5,979 bases of DNA, from contig JAITMZ010000098.1 of assembly GCA_031290725.1 (NCBI GenBank), forward strand, positions 1 to 5,979. Reading direction: 5' to 3'. Below the pieces are notes generated by a model. That model saw nothing but the letters and a program-made list of their open reading frames with translations. It had not been told where the DNA came from and did not search any database. The first letter of the stretch is position 1. Each line of letters opens with the position of its first letter. Position numbers and translations under genes: made by a program. This document shows, piece by piece, positions 5,295 through 5,979 of this stretch. This DNA comes from Spirochaetaceae bacterium (GTDB taxonomy: Bacteria > Spirochaetota > Spirochaetia > Treponematales > Treponemataceae).

Positions 5295-5702
5295 ATGAAA
5301 ACTGTTGCCCAACTGGTGGTACGCACCTATGAATGTGATTCCTACGGCCATGTGAATAATGCCGTGTACCTGAATTACCTGGAATATGGCCGCATGGAGT
5401 TTCTCCATGCCTGCGGATTTGACTACAAAGGCCTGGTGGATGCGGGGTATTACCTGTATATCACCCACATTGATATTTCCTATAAGGCATCGGCATTTTT
5501 GGACGATAGGCTTTTGGTGGAAGTGGAGCCCATCAAGCTGGGACATGTGTCCGGCACCTTCCGCCAGCGGGTCCTCAAGGCCGACGGGACGGTGTGTGCC
5601 GAGGCGAAAGTCACTTGGGCGTCGGTCACCACCAACGGGAAGCCGGCACCTATTCCCAGGCAATTCATGATCGACTCCCTGAAGCCGACGCAGGCGGAAT
5701 AG
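5295..5702 (+). CDS. Acyl-CoA thioesterase, YbgC/FadM-like (4HBT hotdog fold)
   Basis: A 135-residue single-hotdog protein of the 4-hydroxybenzoyl-CoA thioesterase family, expected to hydrolyse acyl-CoA thioesters in the cytoplasm as an oligomer. The signature runs from 12 to 35: YECDSYGHVNNAVYLNYLEY with catalytic-type D15, G18-H19-V20-N21-N22, Y25 and E30, then R33. A second conserved segment is HIDISYKASAFLDDRLLVEV (58-77), followed by GTFRQRVLKADG (87-98) and AEAKVTWASV (102-111). Length is typical of the family. The start at ATG 5295 gives the usual N-terminus; an in-frame GTG at 5262 would add 11 residues unlike the family and would place the promoter inside the coding region. No Shine-Dalgarno is visible. 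In many bacteria YbgC accompanies tol-pal; here it precedes a nucleotide-sugar dehydratase gene after only 3 bases, so the two are probably co-transcribed. The natural acyl substrate cannot be inferred. Confidence 0.9.
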   Translation: MKTVAQLVVRTYECDSYGHVNNAVYLNYLEYGRMEFLHACGFDYKGLVDAGYYLYITHIDISYKASAFLDDRLLVEVEPIKLGHVSGTFRQRVLKADGTVCAEAKVTWASVTTNGKPAPIPRQFMIDSLKPTQAE

Positions 5703-5705
5703 GGT

Positions 5706-5979
5706 ATGAACCTGAGCGACGCGCTGTCCCACATCAACGAATTATCCCAGGTGATTGAGCGGACGGTACGCTCCGCCCGGAGCCGAGAGATCGACCCCCT
5801 GGATCTGCTGGGCCGCCCCCCGGTGGCGATTTCCCTGAAGGAATCCCTGACCTACCTGCGGGGTAAACGGGTGCTCATCACCGGGGCCGGGGGATCAATC
5901 GGCTCTGAACTGGCCCGGCAGCTGCTCACCGGCGGGGCAGAGCGGCTCTACCTGTTCGGCCACGGAGAAAACTCTATCT
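5706..5979 (+). CDS. FlaA1/CapD-like UDP-sugar 4,6-dehydratase, 5' part (runs off right edge)
   Basis: Only the first 91 codons are in the window. The translated start is MNLSDALSHINELSQVIERT. It continues with IDPLDLLGRPPVAISL (29-44), the segment that precedes the catalytic domain in CapD/FlaA1/WbpM proteins, then GKRVLITGAGGSIGSELARQ (54-73), the NAD(P)-binding Rossmann fingerprint GxxGxxG followed by the typical SE, and FGHGENSI (84-91), matching the dHxEnslY region after strand 2. These enzymes convert UDP-GlcNAc or similar sugars to 4-keto-6-deoxy intermediates for surface polysaccharide, O-antigen or flagellin glycosylation. There are no membrane helices before the Rossmann fold, so this is the short soluble type (FlaA1/PseB/CapD-like) rather than the long WbpM/PglF type with four transmembrane segments. 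ATG 5706 follows the thioesterase stop by 3 bases; only a weak AGGG precedes it, so translational coupling is likely. Exact substrate and stereochemistry need the missing remainder. Confidence 0.85.
   Translation, partial: MNLSDALSHINELSQVIERTVRSARSREIDPLDLLGRPPVAISLKESLTYLRGKRVLITGAGGSIGSELARQLLTGGAERLYLFGHGENSI

Noticed and set aside
1..5979. CRISPR array, insertion sequence, integrase or defence island
   Set aside because: No spaced direct repeats, terminal inverted repeats, transposase or nuclease motifs were found on either strand; all genes read as ordinary chromosomal functions.

Overview
The window is GC-rich in its genes and sharply AT-rich between them. It looks like ordinary bacterial chromosome: seven protein-coding genes (one cut by the right edge), no mobile element, no CRISPR array and no rRNA or tRNA gene that I can identify. 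The best guess for the host is a GC-rich spirochaete of the Treponema type. This rests on a lipoprotein whose lipobox has Phe at -3, as the relaxed spirochaetal lipobox allows, and on my recollection of similar genes in treponemes. I hold this assignment only loosely.

Left arm (minus strand, read right to left): a surface lipoprotein resembling DUF3798 (3182 to 2433), a YfcE-type metallophosphoesterase (2311 to 1607), and a ComEC/Rec2-type DNA-uptake channel lacking the C-terminal metallo-beta-lactamase domain (1537 to 182). Left of these, positions 41-69 hold a near-consensus sigma70 promoter that also points left. It drives something outside the window whose RNA would begin with a stable hairpin (29 to 1).

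Right arm (plus strand): an exported M15 (VanY/LdcB-like) peptidoglycan carboxypeptidase (3247-4026) is followed after 6 bases by a Methyltransf_32-type SAM methyltransferase (4033-5241); these two form an operon. A second unit begins at 5295 with a YbgC/FadM-like hotdog thioesterase, followed after 3 bases by the 5' part of a FlaA1/CapD-like nucleotide-sugar dehydratase (5706 to the edge).

The two arms diverge from a 64-base gap (3183-3246) with unusually regular architecture. Two promoters with identical -10 hexamers (TATACT) and 17-base spacers are symmetric about position 3216, and their -35 hexamers overlap inside a palindrome. Several promoters here lie so close to the start codon that the mRNAs should have almost no leader: predicted +1 falls on the A of ATG for the M15 gene and the thioesterase, and 3-5 bases upstream for the lipoprotein and comEC. 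These four starts also lack a good Shine-Dalgarno sequence, whereas the metallophosphoesterase and the internal methyltransferase have one. The gene functions share a loose cell-envelope theme (lipoprotein, peptidoglycan trimming, surface-sugar synthesis, DNA uptake). I found no clear new enzymatic or defence system; the promoter architecture is the most distinctive signal.
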